Part shown: one piece after another, positions 1 to 9,643 of the stretch
Numbering within the stretch: the first letter of the stretch is position 1
Layout: each line of letters begins with the position of its first letter
Assembly: GCA_934772045.1 (NCBI GenBank)
Contig: CAKVMH010000004.1
Span: forward strand, 1 to 64,000
Length of the DNA: 64,000 nucleotides
DNA from: an uncultured Clostridia bacterium
Lineage (GTDB): Bacteria; Bacillota; Clostridia; Christensenellales; UBA1242
Reading direction: 5' to 3'
Translations under genes and position numbers: made by a program
Notes under the pieces: generated by a model
Told to the model about the DNA's origin: nothing
What the model saw: only the letters and a program-made list of their open reading frames with translations
Database searches by the model: none

Positions 1-48
1 GGTTTTTCCTTATCCCGCAAAATCTAATGTTTTTGTGGGAGCCCTATG
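1..48. repeat. Hairpin element, copy 1
   Basis: A GGTTTTTCCTTA lead is followed by a hairpin with TCCC(G)CAAAA and TTTTG(T)GGGA arms and then GAGCCC. The same layout recurs at 35731-35778. On the minus strand it lies just downstream of the tRNA-Gln gene, so it may be part of the tRNA transcript end. It is cut by the window edge. Confidence 0.45.
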
Positions 49-110
49 CGTTGGTTCTATCCTTACAATAAAAAAACCTAACTAAATCAAATGTCTAGTC
101 AGGTATGGGC

Positions 111-185
111 TGGCTGGGGTAGTTGGATTCGAACCAACGCATGCTGGATTCAGAGACCAGAGCCTTACCGCTTGGCGATACCCCA
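111..185 (-). tRNA. tRNA-Gln (CUG)
   Basis: The minus strand folds as a complete tRNA with a seven-pair acceptor stem (TGGGGTA/TACCCCA), an encoded CCA end, a GGTTCGAATCC T-arm and an anticodon loop CTCTGAA giving anticodon CUG. The last anticodon-stem pair is a T-T mismatch. The body resembles Bacillota tRNA-Gln. It probably shares a transcript with the upstream tRNA-Ser. Confidence 0.9.
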
Positions 186-280
186 ATATTTTATTAATTT
201 TAGCTTTTAAGTAAAAGTGTAATTTTAAAAAGCACACAATATGTTGTGTGCTATGAAATTTCAACATCTAAATAGATTGT

Positions 281-371
281 TGGCGGAGAGTGAGGGATTT
301 GAACCCTCGCGCGCCTTTCGACGCCTACATCCTTAGCAGGGACGCCTCTTCGACCTCTTGAGTAACTCTCC
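281..371 (-). tRNA. tRNA-Ser (GCU)
   Basis: The minus strand reads as a class II tRNA of about 91 nt with a long variable arm, acceptor stem GGAGAGT/ACTCTCC, encoded CCA and anticodon loop CTGCTAA, giving GCU (serine). It is the first gene of a likely two-tRNA transcript running to tRNA-Gln. Confidence 0.93.
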
Positions 372-439
372 ATCGAAAACAAATTGTTTTAAGTTTATGT
401 TTGTTTAATTTGTGCTGTAAAACGCTAACAAACATTGTC

Positions 440-468
440 AGTATAGCATATAGAATTTGGTGTGTCAA
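440..468 (-). promoter_or_regulatory. Promoter of the tRNA-Ser/tRNA-Gln unit
   Basis: On the minus strand a TTGACA -35 box and a TATACT -10 box are separated by 17 nt, about 70 nt before the tRNA-Ser 5' end. This is a near-consensus sigma-A promoter. Confidence 0.7.
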
Positions 469-640
469 TCAAAATTTCAAAATTTAATGTTTTTAAGAAC
501 AAAAATTATTATCTAATTACAAAAATTTTGTGATTTAATTAGAAGTAGTAAAACCGCCTAAATGTAAAAATTTCGAAATTTAAAAAGATGGTAAATTAAT
601 TAATGTGATTAAAGATTTTGACAGTATTATACAAAAAAAG

Positions 641-669
641 TGGACAAATACAAAATTTTATTTTAAAAT
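641..669 (+). promoter_or_regulatory. Promoter of the lipoprotein gene
   Basis: TGGACA and TAAAAT hexamers are separated by 17 nt and lie 26 nt before the start codon, which has a GAGGAGGG ribosome-binding site. The rest of the 324-base gap between tRNA-Ser and this gene holds only the tRNA promoter and AT-rich sequence. Confidence 0.6.
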
Positions 670-695
670 GTGAATAACCTAATTGAGGAGGGAAA

Positions 696-2069
696 ATGAA
701 AAAGTTTTTTAAAGGGGCGGTAGCCTGTGGCTTGGCGTGCATGGCATGTCTAAGCATGACAGCATGTGGTGATGACAAAAATAAAATTTCCAATGAAGAT
801 GCTTTTGGCACAGTTTACGCGGCAGCAACTACATATGGAAACAACATTAAATTGTTACAAGATGGTTCAGAAGAAGAAAAGCAATTTGAGTTAAAAGTTG
901 GTTTAAGTGTTGATATGCAAGGTTTTGCAAGTGCAGATGCAACACAAATGTCACAATTAATGAAATTGGATTTGCAAGCAGTTTTAGGTGCAAAAATTGG
1001 TGATGAAAAGCAAGTTTATGCTTATTTGAGCACAAAAGGTTTTGATAATCAAATGAAGCAGTGGATGCATGCGTACCTTTGCACAAAGGCAGATGATGAC
1101 ACTTACACATATGCTGGTTTGGAAACAGAGCCTGCAGATTGGGCAACAACTTATGGCAATTATTACATCGCTGAGTATAACTATACTTTAAATACAAACC
1201 CTGAATACGATGAAACTAAAGAATATTTTAAAAAGGTAGATACGGACGGAAGTCCCTTCTACTGCATAGTTGATGAAAAACCTAGTGATTGGGACACCGC
1301 GTATGGTGGTTATTACACTTGTACAACAGAATACAAATTAAACACAGACAGCGTGTTTAATGCTGAAAATATTTATTATGTTCCAACAGATTTGCTTTAT
1401 GCTTACACATCAATCAATTCTAACCAATTCATGCGTTTTACTGAAGTTAGTGGTAAACCTGCAGACTGGGATACAAATTACTATAATTATTACACTTTGG
1501 AAACTGATGAATATACGAAAAATCTTAGTGCAAATTATGACGAAAATGTAACTTACTACACAAGGGAAACATCAATTTCAGGTGATATTTTGGACATTGT
1601 TTCAGCAAATTTAGACGATGGCAAAATCAAATACGAATTGCCAATTGCTAAACTAGGTGATTTGGTTAAAGGTGGTGAGAGTGATGAAAGTGACGGTTCT
1701 AACTTGCCTGTTGACGTAGATTACAATGAACTTCTTGAAACATTTAAAAACATCCAATCTTACGACGATTTCAAAGCGTTGGTTGAAACATCTGGTGCAA
1801 CAATCTCTGCATCGAAAGATGACAAAGGAGTTAAATTAATTGTAAGTTCAAACGAAAATATCGGTCTTGCAACAACATCAACATCTTTGGAAATTGTGGC
1901 ACTTAACGACGGTAGTATGAAACTTGTGTATTCATCACAAACATCCGCAATGGGTGTTGTTATGTCAAAAACCGCAGTAACTTTGACATTGTCAATGGCT
2001 AACACATTCGACCAAACCAAAGTTCCAACCGACCTTGATTCATATAGTGAACCTACCATCATATTTTAA
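696..2069 (+). CDS. Lipoprotein with repeated P-x-DW / YY modules
   Basis: A 457-residue secreted lipoprotein of unknown function. The signal peptide ends in a lipobox with the lipidated cysteine at residue 24 (MTAC). The central part, about residues 130-300, holds three related modules, each starting with PADW or PSDW (residues 146, 196, 255) followed six to eight residues later by a YY pair and ending in another aromatic pair (YF, YY). I remember such DW/YY modules from tail-type structural proteins of gut phages, but cannot confirm this here. Outside the modules the sequence is a plain, acidic, probably beta-rich lipoprotein. A terminator follows at 2217-2243, so it is monocistronic. The start is fixed by the GAGGAGGG site. 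Confidence 0.8.
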   Translation: MKKFFKGAVACGLACMACLSMTACGDDKNKISNEDAFGTVYAAATTYGNNIKLLQDGSEEEKQFELKVGLSVDMQGFASADATQMSQLMKLDLQAVLGAKIGDEKQVYAYLSTKGFDNQMKQWMHAYLCTKADDDTYTYAGLETEPADWATTYGNYYIAEYNYTLNTNPEYDETKEYFKKVDTDGSPFYCIVDEKPSDWDTAYGGYYTCTTEYKLNTDSVFNAENIYYVPTDLLYAYTSINSNQFMRFTEVSGKPADWDTNYYNYYTLETDEYTKNLSANYDENVTYYTRETSISGDILDIVSANLDDGKIKYELPIAKLGDLVKGGESDESDGSNLPVDVDYNELLETFKNIQSYDDFKALVETSGATISASKDDKGVKLIVSSNENIGLATTSTSLEIVALNDGSMKLVYSSQTSAMGVVMSKTAVTLTLSMANTFDQTKVPTDLDSYSEPTIIF

Positions 2070-2216
2070 CTTACAGCATTGTAATAATACTTAAACAACA
2101 AAAATTTAATTTACTAAGTAAAAAGGAAGTAACTTATATAAAATGTATAATTGTATAAGTGAAGCCTAATTAATTTACTTTACATTAAGTTAAGTGAGGT
2201 TTGTAATTAAACAAAG

Positions 2217-2243
2217 AAAAAGGACACTGATGTGTCCTTTTTT
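2217..2243 (+). terminator. Terminator after the lipoprotein gene
   Basis: An AAAAAGGACAC / GTGTCCTTTTTT hairpin with a TGAT loop and a T tract lies about 150 bases after the stop codon. Confidence 0.8.
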
Positions 2244-2325
2244 GCTTTAAATTAACTTTATTAAATTAATTTAAATGCACTACCGCTTTTTGCGGTTTGT
2301 TTGCCCGATTAAGGGCGATAGAGTA

Positions 2326-2490
2326 CTATTCACCTAATGTGTAATAGCTACCTGAGTGTTGAGTTGCGGGGAATCTTTTGCCTTTTTCAAGGTATAAACT
2401 ACCGCCGTTGTGTCCTTCGCTATCATACGCTGTGTATGTTGCTGACTTTGGCACAGTTTCACCAGGTCTCCATTGATTTGATTTAGACAT
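2326..2490 (-). CDS. Small YjzC-like protein
   Basis: A 54-residue minus-strand gene. The start is set by a perfect GGAGGTG ribosome-binding site at 2494-2500. The product begins MSKSNQWRPGETVPKSATY, carries a Gly-rich turn (HNGGS), and continues with LEKGKRFPATQHSG before a YY pair. The W/F-RPG start, a Tyr about residue 19, and the K-G-x-R-FP core match my recollection of the YjzC family (B. subtilis YjzC has FRPGQKAP and AGDRFP), whose role is unknown. It is likely a small soluble protein. Short GC-rich hairpins (TACCGC/GCGGT at 2281-2296, CCC/GGG at 2303-2315) follow its stop codon and could end transcription. Confidence 0.75.
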   Translation of the reverse strand: MSKSNQWRPGETVPKSATYTAYDSEGHNGGSLYLEKGKRFPATQHSGSYYTLGE

Positions 2491-2654
2491 CTAGCACCTC
2501 CATGAGTATTGTGTGCAGATGTGCTTTGGTTATACTTAAAAACAGTTTACAAAATTTGGAAGAAGATGGCTGGACAAATTTAAAGTTCATATTTTACGTA
2601 ACACGCAAACAGATGTTATTTAATAGGTTAGGGCAAACAAGCATATATAAAAAA

Positions 2655-2689
2655 TTGCAAAAAAATTTAAAATGTGCTAATATGTTGGC
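2655..2689 (+). promoter_or_regulatory. Promoter giving a predicted leaderless addBA mRNA
   Basis: TTGCAA (2655-2660), 17 nt, TAATAT (2678-2683), then exactly 6 nt to the addB ATG. Transcription would start on or next to the A of the start codon. No Shine-Dalgarno sequence is present. Confidence 0.6.
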
Positions 2690-5683
2690 ATGATTAAAGT
2701 TGTGAATTTGCCAAGTTTAAATGCGTCACTAAAATTTGTGACGGATTTTTGCAAAGGTAGATTACAAGAAGATATAACCATAATTGTGCCAGATAAATTG
2801 AGCCTTTTCATGGAAAAGCATGTGTTTGAAAGCCTTAATTTAGCTTCAAGTTTCAATTTAAAAGTAAGCACGTTAGACCGTTTTGTAAAAAAGAATTGTG
2901 CAATCGACAAACAAAACCAAATAAGCAAACTGGGTAGCATTGTTTTAGTGCATAAAATTTTAATGGAAAACAGCGTAAATTTGTCCGCTTTAAGGAATAA
3001 AGCGTATTCGTTCAGTTATGCAGAAGAAATTTTTGCAACAATTGCTCAACTTAAAGCGTCAAAAATCACCTGCCAAGAGATGTTAAAATTTAAAAACCAA
3101 AACACTCAGTTAGAAAACAAAATTAAAGATTTAGCACTGGTTTACGAGCAATATGAAGCCAACAAGGCGGGTATGCTGGATTTGACCGATCAATTTTTGT
3201 TAAGTTGCCTTCAACTAAACAATCAATATGCTAACAAAACATTGCTTTTAGTTGGGTTTGACGATTTTACCGCAGTTGAATACACTGCCATTGAACAACT
3301 TGCGCAACAAAATTCTGTGATGGTTGTAAATTATTTTGCAAAATCCAACAACCAACATATTTATAACGACGAAGTTTTCAGCCAACTAAAACAAATTGCG
3401 TACATTAACGAGTTGAATTTTGAAACTTTAACGCCAAAAGTTGAACTTAATGACAATGTAGCATTTTTGCAAGCTAATTTGTTTGGGCTTAAACCGGCGC
3501 AACATCTAACAAATTATGGCAATATAAACATCTTTTCAGCACGTGACATAAGGGCGGAAATTGAGCATGTGGCGCGTGACATTCGCTTTAGGGTTCTAAA
3601 CGGCGCAAAGTATGGCGAATTTGGTGTGGCAATTTTTGGGCTTGAAAATGTAAAGGATATTGTAAAGGAAATTTTTAAAAAGTACGAAATAAATGCTTAC
3701 ATAGACGCCGAATTAACCCTAAATCAAAGCGTTTTATATAAATTTGTTTGCGACATTTTGCGCTTTAACCTTGAAAGTTACGAGTTATCACACCTTATTG
3801 ACATCATAAACTCACCTTTCTTTGCGTGCAGTTCGGAAGATAAAATCAAATTAATTTTAAAACTTGTGCAAATAAATTTTAAAGGTAAAATTACAAACAA
3901 ATTAGATTTAGGCGACCTAAACCCAGTAAGGGACGAATTAATTGAATTTTTAAGTTATTTTGAACTTAACGCCCTAAACAAACACGAGATTGTGGAAAAA
4001 TTTAAAAACGCCTTCACAGCACTTCAATTTGACACGATTTTAAACACATTAAGTGAAAATGTTAATATTTTAGATAAGCAGATATTATTAAAAAAGTCGC
4101 AAGAAAGCATTTTGAATTTGTTTGATGAAATTGAAAAGTTTTATCCATCGGCAGATTGCGACATGTTTGCGGATATTTTTTTGCATGCTGGTGAAGTGGT
4201 AAAAATTAATAATTTACCATTGACAATTGACACGGTGAAAGTTGTTGATGCTAACAATTTTTGCGAAATTTTTGATAACCTTTATTTCATCAATTGCACA
4301 GCAGAAAATGCACCGCAATTTAAAAACGATTGTGGCATAATTTTGGACAGTGAAATTGAAAATTTAAACTTTGCGCACAAACTTGCACCAACAATTGCAC
4401 ATATCAACAAACTTGCACGTTTAAGGCTTGTTAACACATGCTTGTTGTTTAAAAACAGTTTAACAATTTCATATTCACGTCAGCCGAGTGAATTGATAAA
4501 AGATTTATGCGCACATATTCAATTTAAAATTAACGGCGCAACGGCAAACTTAACGCCACAGCAAGATTTTTTAATGAATTTTGATGCACTTTCACAGCAA
4601 GATTTTATTGAGCAAAATTTAAAATTAAACACGAAAATATCAAGCAAATTTTTGGCAACAAAAACATTCAATTTAAACACCGCAAGCCAACAAAAAATTG
4701 ATTTTGACACCATATCACCATCTCGTTTGGAAGATTATTTTAAATGCCCATTCCACCACTTTTTAAATTACACATTAAAGGTGCGTCCAAGGCTTAAACC
4801 AGATATTATGCCTTTGGATACAGGTAACATTTTGCATGAAATTCTGTTCAACTATTACAAAGCAAAAAAGCAAGTTGATGATTTATACGAGTTTGCGAAA
4901 AAACAAATTTTCAGCATTGTGGAAAAAGATGACAGGTTAAAACTCAACGCAAAAAGCCCAGTGCTTATAAACCTTATTGAAGAAACTGTGCGCGTTTTAA
5001 ATGGCGTGAATTATATCGACCAAAATTCAAACTTCCAACCCAAATATTTAGAATATCCTTTTTACGATAAAACTTCGTTAAATTTAGGGAATGTGAAATT
5101 GACAGGTAAAATTGACCGCGTGGACACCGACGGCGAAAATTTGCGCATAATCGATTACAAAACAGGCAGGGCGGAAGCAAGTTTAAAAGAACTATATTAC
5201 GGCAACAAATTGCAGTTGTTTTTGTATGCTTTGGCAATGGAAAATGTAACGGAAAAACGCGTATTGGGTGAATTTTACCTTCCACTTCACAACGCATACA
5301 CTGCTGAAAAAAGCAATTATGCTTTAACAGGTTTTTATGAAAACACCGAGACAAATATTATTAACCTAGATAAACGCCTGACCCCAGGTGCGAAAAGTGA
5401 CATTGTAAACATCATCATGGGTAAAACCATGCTTGCGCAAAGGCGCGGTGACAAAGCACTGACAGTTGACGAAATGCAACACCTTAAAACATATGCAAAA
5501 CATCTTTCAAAACAAGCAGTTGATGAAATAAAATCGGGTTTCATACTGCCAACACCAAGTGAAGTGAGTTCCCCATGCGACAGTTGCCCATATAACCACA
5601 TTTGTTTAAAGGATTGCAATGGCATAACCGAACGCAAGGCGCAACAAGTGAACACCGAAAGTTTTTCAGGGGGTGTAGCATGA
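2690..5683 (+). CDS. addB: AddB, ATP-dependent nuclease/helicase subunit B
   Basis: A 997-residue partner of AddA in the AddAB helicase-nuclease, which resects double-strand breaks for RecA. The C-terminal PD-(D/E)XK nuclease is visible as GKIDRV near 806 and DYKTG near 822. Four cysteines that should hold a 4Fe-4S cluster are in place: C686 (YFKCPFHHF) and C963, C966, C972 (C-x2-C-x5-C). The N-terminal Walker A of B. subtilis AddB is missing; the equivalent stretch reads LPSLNASLKF, as in RexB-type subunits, so ATP hydrolysis probably rests on AddA alone. The addA start overlaps the stop by four bases (ATGA), indicating translational coupling. No ribosome-binding site precedes it; see the leaderless promoter. 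Confidence 0.93.
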   Translation: MIKVVNLPSLNASLKFVTDFCKGRLQEDITIIVPDKLSLFMEKHVFESLNLASSFNLKVSTLDRFVKKNCAIDKQNQISKLGSIVLVHKILMENSVNLSALRNKAYSFSYAEEIFATIAQLKASKITCQEMLKFKNQNTQLENKIKDLALVYEQYEANKAGMLDLTDQFLLSCLQLNNQYANKTLLLVGFDDFTAVEYTAIEQLAQQNSVMVVNYFAKSNNQHIYNDEVFSQLKQIAYINELNFETLTPKVELNDNVAFLQANLFGLKPAQHLTNYGNINIFSARDIRAEIEHVARDIRFRVLNGAKYGEFGVAIFGLENVKDIVKEIFKKYEINAYIDAELTLNQSVLYKFVCDILRFNLESYELSHLIDIINSPFFACSSEDKIKLILKLVQINFKGKITNKLDLGDLNPVRDELIEFLSYFELNALNKHEIVEKFKNAFTALQFDTILNTLSENVNILDKQILLKKSQESILNLFDEIEKFYPSADCDMFADIFLHAGEVVKINNLPLTIDTVKVVDANNFCEIFDNLYFINCTAENAPQFKNDCGIILDSEIENLNFAHKLAPTIAHINKLARLRLVNTCLLFKNSLTISYSRQPSELIKDLCAHIQFKINGATANLTPQQDFLMNFDALSQQDFIEQNLKLNTKISSKFLATKTFNLNTASQQKIDFDTISPSRLEDYFKCPFHHFLNYTLKVRPRLKPDIMPLDTGNILHEILFNYYKAKKQVDDLYEFAKKQIFSIVEKDDRLKLNAKSPVLINLIEETVRVLNGVNYIDQNSNFQPKYLEYPFYDKTSLNLGNVKLTGKIDRVDTDGENLRIIDYKTGRAEASLKELYYGNKLQLFLYALAMENVTEKRVLGEFYLPLHNAYTAEKSNYALTGFYENTETNIINLDKRLTPGAKSDIVNIIMGKTMLAQRRGDKALTVDEMQHLKTYAKHLSKQAVDEIKSGFILPTPSEVSSPCDSCPYNHICLKDCNGITERKAQQVNTESFSGGVA

Positions 5684-8600
5684 ATTTTGAACCAATCCAG
5701 TTAGCAATCATCAATAGCGACGCTAAAAATCAACTTGTAAGCGCAGGTGCAGGCAGTGGCAAAACAACGGTGATGATTGAAAAAATTGCCAATTTAATAA
5801 TAGAACAAAATGTGCCAATTTCATCCTTGCTTGTCGTTACATTCACTGTTCTTGCTTCAAATGAAATGAAGGAACGTCTTATTGCAAAGTTAAAAGAGCG
5901 CATTTTGAATTGCGACAGCGATACAGCAAAAACACCAGCCGAGATTGAGCAGTTAAAGCAAGATTTATTATTCAAAATCGACCAAGTTCAAACTGCCAGC
6001 ATAGACACAATTGATGGTTTTAATGCAAAAACGATCAAGAAGTATTTTTATGAGTTAGAGTTAAACCCAAACATGGAAATAATCAGCGACACCACGCGTG
6101 ACTATTACATAAACCGCGCATTAAAACAAGCAGTTGAAACCATTTCCGCTGACCAAAATAAAATTAATGTTTTGCTTGACCTTTTTGGCGGTAATGCAAG
6201 GAATTTATCAAACCTTGAACAGCAAATTATAGACATTTACAACAGCATAATCAACTTAGAAGATTATGAAAGTTTTTTGCGCTTGTCAAAAATGGAATAT
6301 TTAACAAATGAAAAAAGTGCACAAATTGTAAATGCGCACATCATTGAAAAATGCACTAATTTGTTAGGCTTATTAAAGGGCAATTTAAGCATTTATCCAG
6401 CAAATATTTTGGCAGTTTTCAACAGCAATATTGCCGAACTAAGTAAAGTGAATAAGGCGTTAACACTAAAAGCAAATTTAATTGCAATTAACACAATTAA
6501 TTTTTCAACTTTCACAACTAAACAAGTAAAGGAATTTGTTGAACTTGATGAAATAAACGACCAAATTAAGCAATTAAAGGATTATTTTAAAAAGTTGCAA
6601 TCGGCAGGGATAGACGAAAATTATGACCTACATAATGAAGAAATTACCACATATTTTGGCTATGTGTTAGACTTGCTTAAACTGTTTATGCAGAATTTTG
6701 AAAGAATAAAAGCTAAAAATAATTTAATGGATTTTAACGACATGTCACGCCTTATGTTAAAATTGTTAAAAAATGAAAAAATCCGCGCAGAATTGCAAGC
6801 ACAATATAAATACATTTTCATCGACGAATACCAAGATGTAAACCCTTTGCAAGATAAAATCATGGCACAAATTGCAGGGCAGGACACACAAATTTTCACA
6901 GTCGGCGATGTAAAACAGTCAATTTATGGTTTCCGCGGTTCAAGCCCAGAATGGTTCTTAAATAAATATGATAGTTTCAAAACCGACACGTCAACTGGCA
7001 CAGCCTTTGACATGAACATAAACTACCGCTCAAACCCAGTAATTTTGCAATTTATTAACGAAATTTTCACTACTCTTATGACAAAACGTCTTGCGGACAT
7101 CGACTACAAAACAACTTCGCAAATCGAACCACGCCGTGACGACATCGTAGATGTTAAACCAAAAATTATGTTGGTTGCAACCGATAACGAAAAGGAATTG
7201 ACAAAAGGTGTTTATAGCGTCAAAAATCATAATAATTCAATAGGGCAAACCAACTCAAAAGTATATGAATGTGCTTTGGTTGTGAAAACCATCACAGAAT
7301 TAATCAACACAGAAATTTACGACGCAAAACTTAAACAAAACCGCAAACTAACTTACAAGGATATTGCAATTTTAACGCGTTCCACAAACGACGAAAACTC
7401 CACAATTTTAATCAATATGTTAAGGCAATGCAATGTGCCAATAAACTTAAACAACAAACTCGAAACCAGCACAAGCGAAGGCATTAAACTGCTCCTTTCA
7501 ATTTTAAAATGCGTCATTAACACCGCCGATGATGTCGACTATTTAGCGTCGTTTTACGCTTTAACAGGCTTGCAAATGGACGATTTTATGCAATTCCGCA
7601 CGCCTAACAACAGTTTGTATGACGATTTAATTGCCAACATTCAAAACTTTAAAATCGCGGAAGGGTTTAAAAAACTTGAACTTATCCGCATGCAATCATA
7701 TGTCAGCACAAATGCTGAATTGTTGCGCTTTATTTTGAATGATATGCAGGTCAAAAACTACCTTTTGGCGCACCCTTACGGCGATAAAGAATTGCAGTTA
7801 ATTGAACAGTTTTTGAATAAACTTTCAGTTGAAAATTCTTTAAGCCTTGCCGAGTTTATTACAATCATTGAAACAAATGTTAGCCGTGGCAATGATTATT
7901 TGGACATGGACAATGAAGACAGCGTCACATTCCAAACAATTCACAAAAGCAAAGGGCTTGAATACCCAGTTGTGATACTTTTCAACGCTAGTAAAGAGTT
8001 TTCATACCTGCGCGACCACGACACAATCACATTTAATGCCGACATAGGTTTGGGTGTAGATTATTTCGACACAGTAAACCGCCAAAAAACATTAAGTTTA
8101 CCAAAATATGCAATCAAATTGACAAACGCAAGCAAAGGGTATAAGGAAGAAATGCGCCTTCTTTATGTCGCACTTACACGCGCAAAAAATAAACTGTATA
8201 TTACAGGGCAATACCCTAAAAAGTTGTTGGAAGAAAAACTTAAAAAAACAAGTTACCTAAACATGATTTTGTCCTGCTATCAAGACGCAATAATGGCAGG
8301 CAAAACCGATTTCAATTTGTGCGAGTTTATGTTTTTTACCGATCCTGAAAATAACACAGTAACATTCAACGATGTGTTACCAGAAATCAATTTTGTTAAA
8401 CCAAATTTCATTTATCCAAACACAAGCAAATTTTCAATAACATTCAAAAACAGTGTAACAGGTTTAAATTCCAAACAAAGTGAACAAACCAAGTTTGAAA
8501 CAAAGTTATGGCTCACACCAAACACACAATACCTTGTAAATGAAGATAAAGCACTAATCGGCACACATTATCATAAGGCGCTTGAACTTTTAAATCTAAC

Positions 8601-8985
8601 CGAACCATACACACAAAACACGTCATTTGAAGATGTAGATTACGATAAAATTCGCCTTGCACATTCAGCATTGCAACCTGTTGTTAAAAATGCTTTGGCA
8701 ATAAAAAAGGAAGCGGACTTTATGATGTTTGTGCCTTATAACAGTTTAGTTAAGGCTAGCGCATACACAGATAAAGTGCTTGTTCAAGGTGTTGTCGATT
8801 TGCTTGTTGAGTTTGACGACCATTTTGACATTGTCGACTATAAATTTTCTAATTTAAAGCCGTCAGTTTTGAAAGAGAAATATGCCGAACAACTTAGGCT
8901 TTACGCAATGGCAGTTGAAAAAGCATATAATAAGCCAGTTAAAAACACTTATATCTATTCAATTCCAACTGGAAAATTAGTTTAG
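5680..8985 (+). CDS. addA: AddA, ATP-dependent helicase/nuclease subunit A
   Basis: A 1101-residue UvrD-family helicase with a C-terminal nuclease, the motor of AddAB. Walker A is AGAGSGKTT near residue 21, Walker B is DEYQD near 382, followed by VGDVKQSIYGFRG. Motif V is TIHKSKGLEYP near 752 and motif VI YVALTRAK near 829. The nuclease catalytic residues are in GVVDLL near 1038 and DYKF near 1053. I chose the ATG that overlaps the addB stop because the reading frame open further upstream (5602) lies inside addB and adds 26 residues that do not belong to the family. A short GGGGGTG tract precedes this ATG. Confidence 0.95.
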   Translation: MNFEPIQLAIINSDAKNQLVSAGAGSGKTTVMIEKIANLIIEQNVPISSLLVVTFTVLASNEMKERLIAKLKERILNCDSDTAKTPAEIEQLKQDLLFKIDQVQTASIDTIDGFNAKTIKKYFYELELNPNMEIISDTTRDYYINRALKQAVETISADQNKINVLLDLFGGNARNLSNLEQQIIDIYNSIINLEDYESFLRLSKMEYLTNEKSAQIVNAHIIEKCTNLLGLLKGNLSIYPANILAVFNSNIAELSKVNKALTLKANLIAINTINFSTFTTKQVKEFVELDEINDQIKQLKDYFKKLQSAGIDENYDLHNEEITTYFGYVLDLLKLFMQNFERIKAKNNLMDFNDMSRLMLKLLKNEKIRAELQAQYKYIFIDEYQDVNPLQDKIMAQIAGQDTQIFTVGDVKQSIYGFRGSSPEWFLNKYDSFKTDTSTGTAFDMNINYRSNPVILQFINEIFTTLMTKRLADIDYKTTSQIEPRRDDIVDVKPKIMLVATDNEKELTKGVYSVKNHNNSIGQTNSKVYECALVVKTITELINTEIYDAKLKQNRKLTYKDIAILTRSTNDENSTILINMLRQCNVPINLNNKLETSTSEGIKLLLSILKCVINTADDVDYLASFYALTGLQMDDFMQFRTPNNSLYDDLIANIQNFKIAEGFKKLELIRMQSYVSTNAELLRFILNDMQVKNYLLAHPYGDKELQLIEQFLNKLSVENSLSLAEFITIIETNVSRGNDYLDMDNEDSVTFQTIHKSKGLEYPVVILFNASKEFSYLRDHDTITFNADIGLGVDYFDTVNRQKTLSLPKYAIKLTNASKGYKEEMRLLYVALTRAKNKLYITGQYPKKLLEEKLKKTSYLNMILSCYQDAIMAGKTDFNLCEFMFFTDPENNTVTFNDVLPEINFVKPNFIYPNTSKFSITFKNSVTGLNSKQSEQTKFETKLWLTPNTQYLVNEDKALIGTHYHKALELLNLTEPYTQNTSFEDVDYDKIRLAHSALQPVVKNALAIKKEADFMMFVPYNSLVKASAYTDKVLVQGVVDLLVEFDDHFDIVDYKFSNLKPSVLKEKYAEQLRLYAMAVEKAYNKPVKNTYIYSIPTGKLV

Positions 8986-9027
8986 TGCCAACAAAATTCT
9001 CGTGTCCCTTTGAAATTGCATTTATTT

Positions 9028-9245
9028 GTCATTCTGAGCGAAGCGAAGAACCTGAACGATTTTGGTAAAAAATATTATGTATATATATTCGTCTGTCATT
9101 CTGAGCGGAGCGAAGAATCTTGCAAGGCTTGCCTTGCTTTTGAGAAATTAATCTTTAAAAGTGCTACGCACAAGACCCTTCGTTTGCACTCAGGGTGACA
9201 CATAAGTACGCAAAGCCTGACATGTTAAGTATGTTCAGGGTGACA
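9028..9245. repeat. Interspersed inverted repeats (ATTCTGAGCGAAG type)
   Basis: Two copies of ATTCTGAGCG(A/G)AGCGAAGAA occur at 9028-9053 and 9094-9120, both preceded by TGTC or TTGTC. Inverted, decayed copies (ACCCTTCGT...CTCAGGGTGACA) lie at 9172-9200 and 9233-9245. The outer TGTCA/TGACA ends make it look like a palindromic, MITE-like dispersed element. Short open frames here come from the repeats and are not genes. Confidence 0.7.
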
Positions 9246-9261
9246 TTTTTTGTTGATGATG

Positions 9262-9643
9262 TTGAGCAAGGGTAATTAAAATATTATTGTACATAATAAA
9301 ATTATGACATATTTTAATTAGCTTGCATAGAAGCAAAACAAGGAGAGCAAGAGTAATTAAAATATATTTACATACACTATATGTATGACATATTTTAATT
9401 AGCTTGCATAGAAGCAAAACAAGGAGAGCAAGGATAATTAAAATATTATTGCACATAATAAATTATGGCATATTTTAATTAGCTTGCATAGAAGCAAAAC
9501 AAGGAGAGCAAGAGTAATTAAAATATATTTACATACACTATATGTATGACATATTTTAATTAGCTTGCATAGAAGCAAAACAAGGAGAGCAAGAGTAATT
9601 AAAATATTTTTACATACACTATATGTATGACATATTTTAATTA
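9262..9643. repeat. Five-unit tandem array, period 80-81 bp
   Basis: Five near-identical units start at 9273, 9354, 9435, 9515 and 9596. Each has a 12-base inverted repeat TAATTAAAATAT...ATATTTTAATTA around a variable centre, then a constant linker with its own CTTGC...GCAAG inverted repeat. Two centre types alternate (GTACATAATAA and ACATACACTATATG forms) in the order A, B, A, B, B. Every unit can fold into two hairpins on either strand. Confidence 0.85.

Noticed and set aside
5602..5679. N-terminal extension of AddA
   Set aside because: It lies inside addB and lacks family similarity; the ATGA overlap start fits better.
9010..9198. Open frame of 62 codons after addA
   Set aside because: It reads through the interspersed ATTCTGAGCGAAG repeats and has no coding features.
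9262..9643. CRISPR array
   Set aside because: The whole 81-base unit is conserved, including the would-be spacers, which alternate between two forms. No cas genes are nearby.
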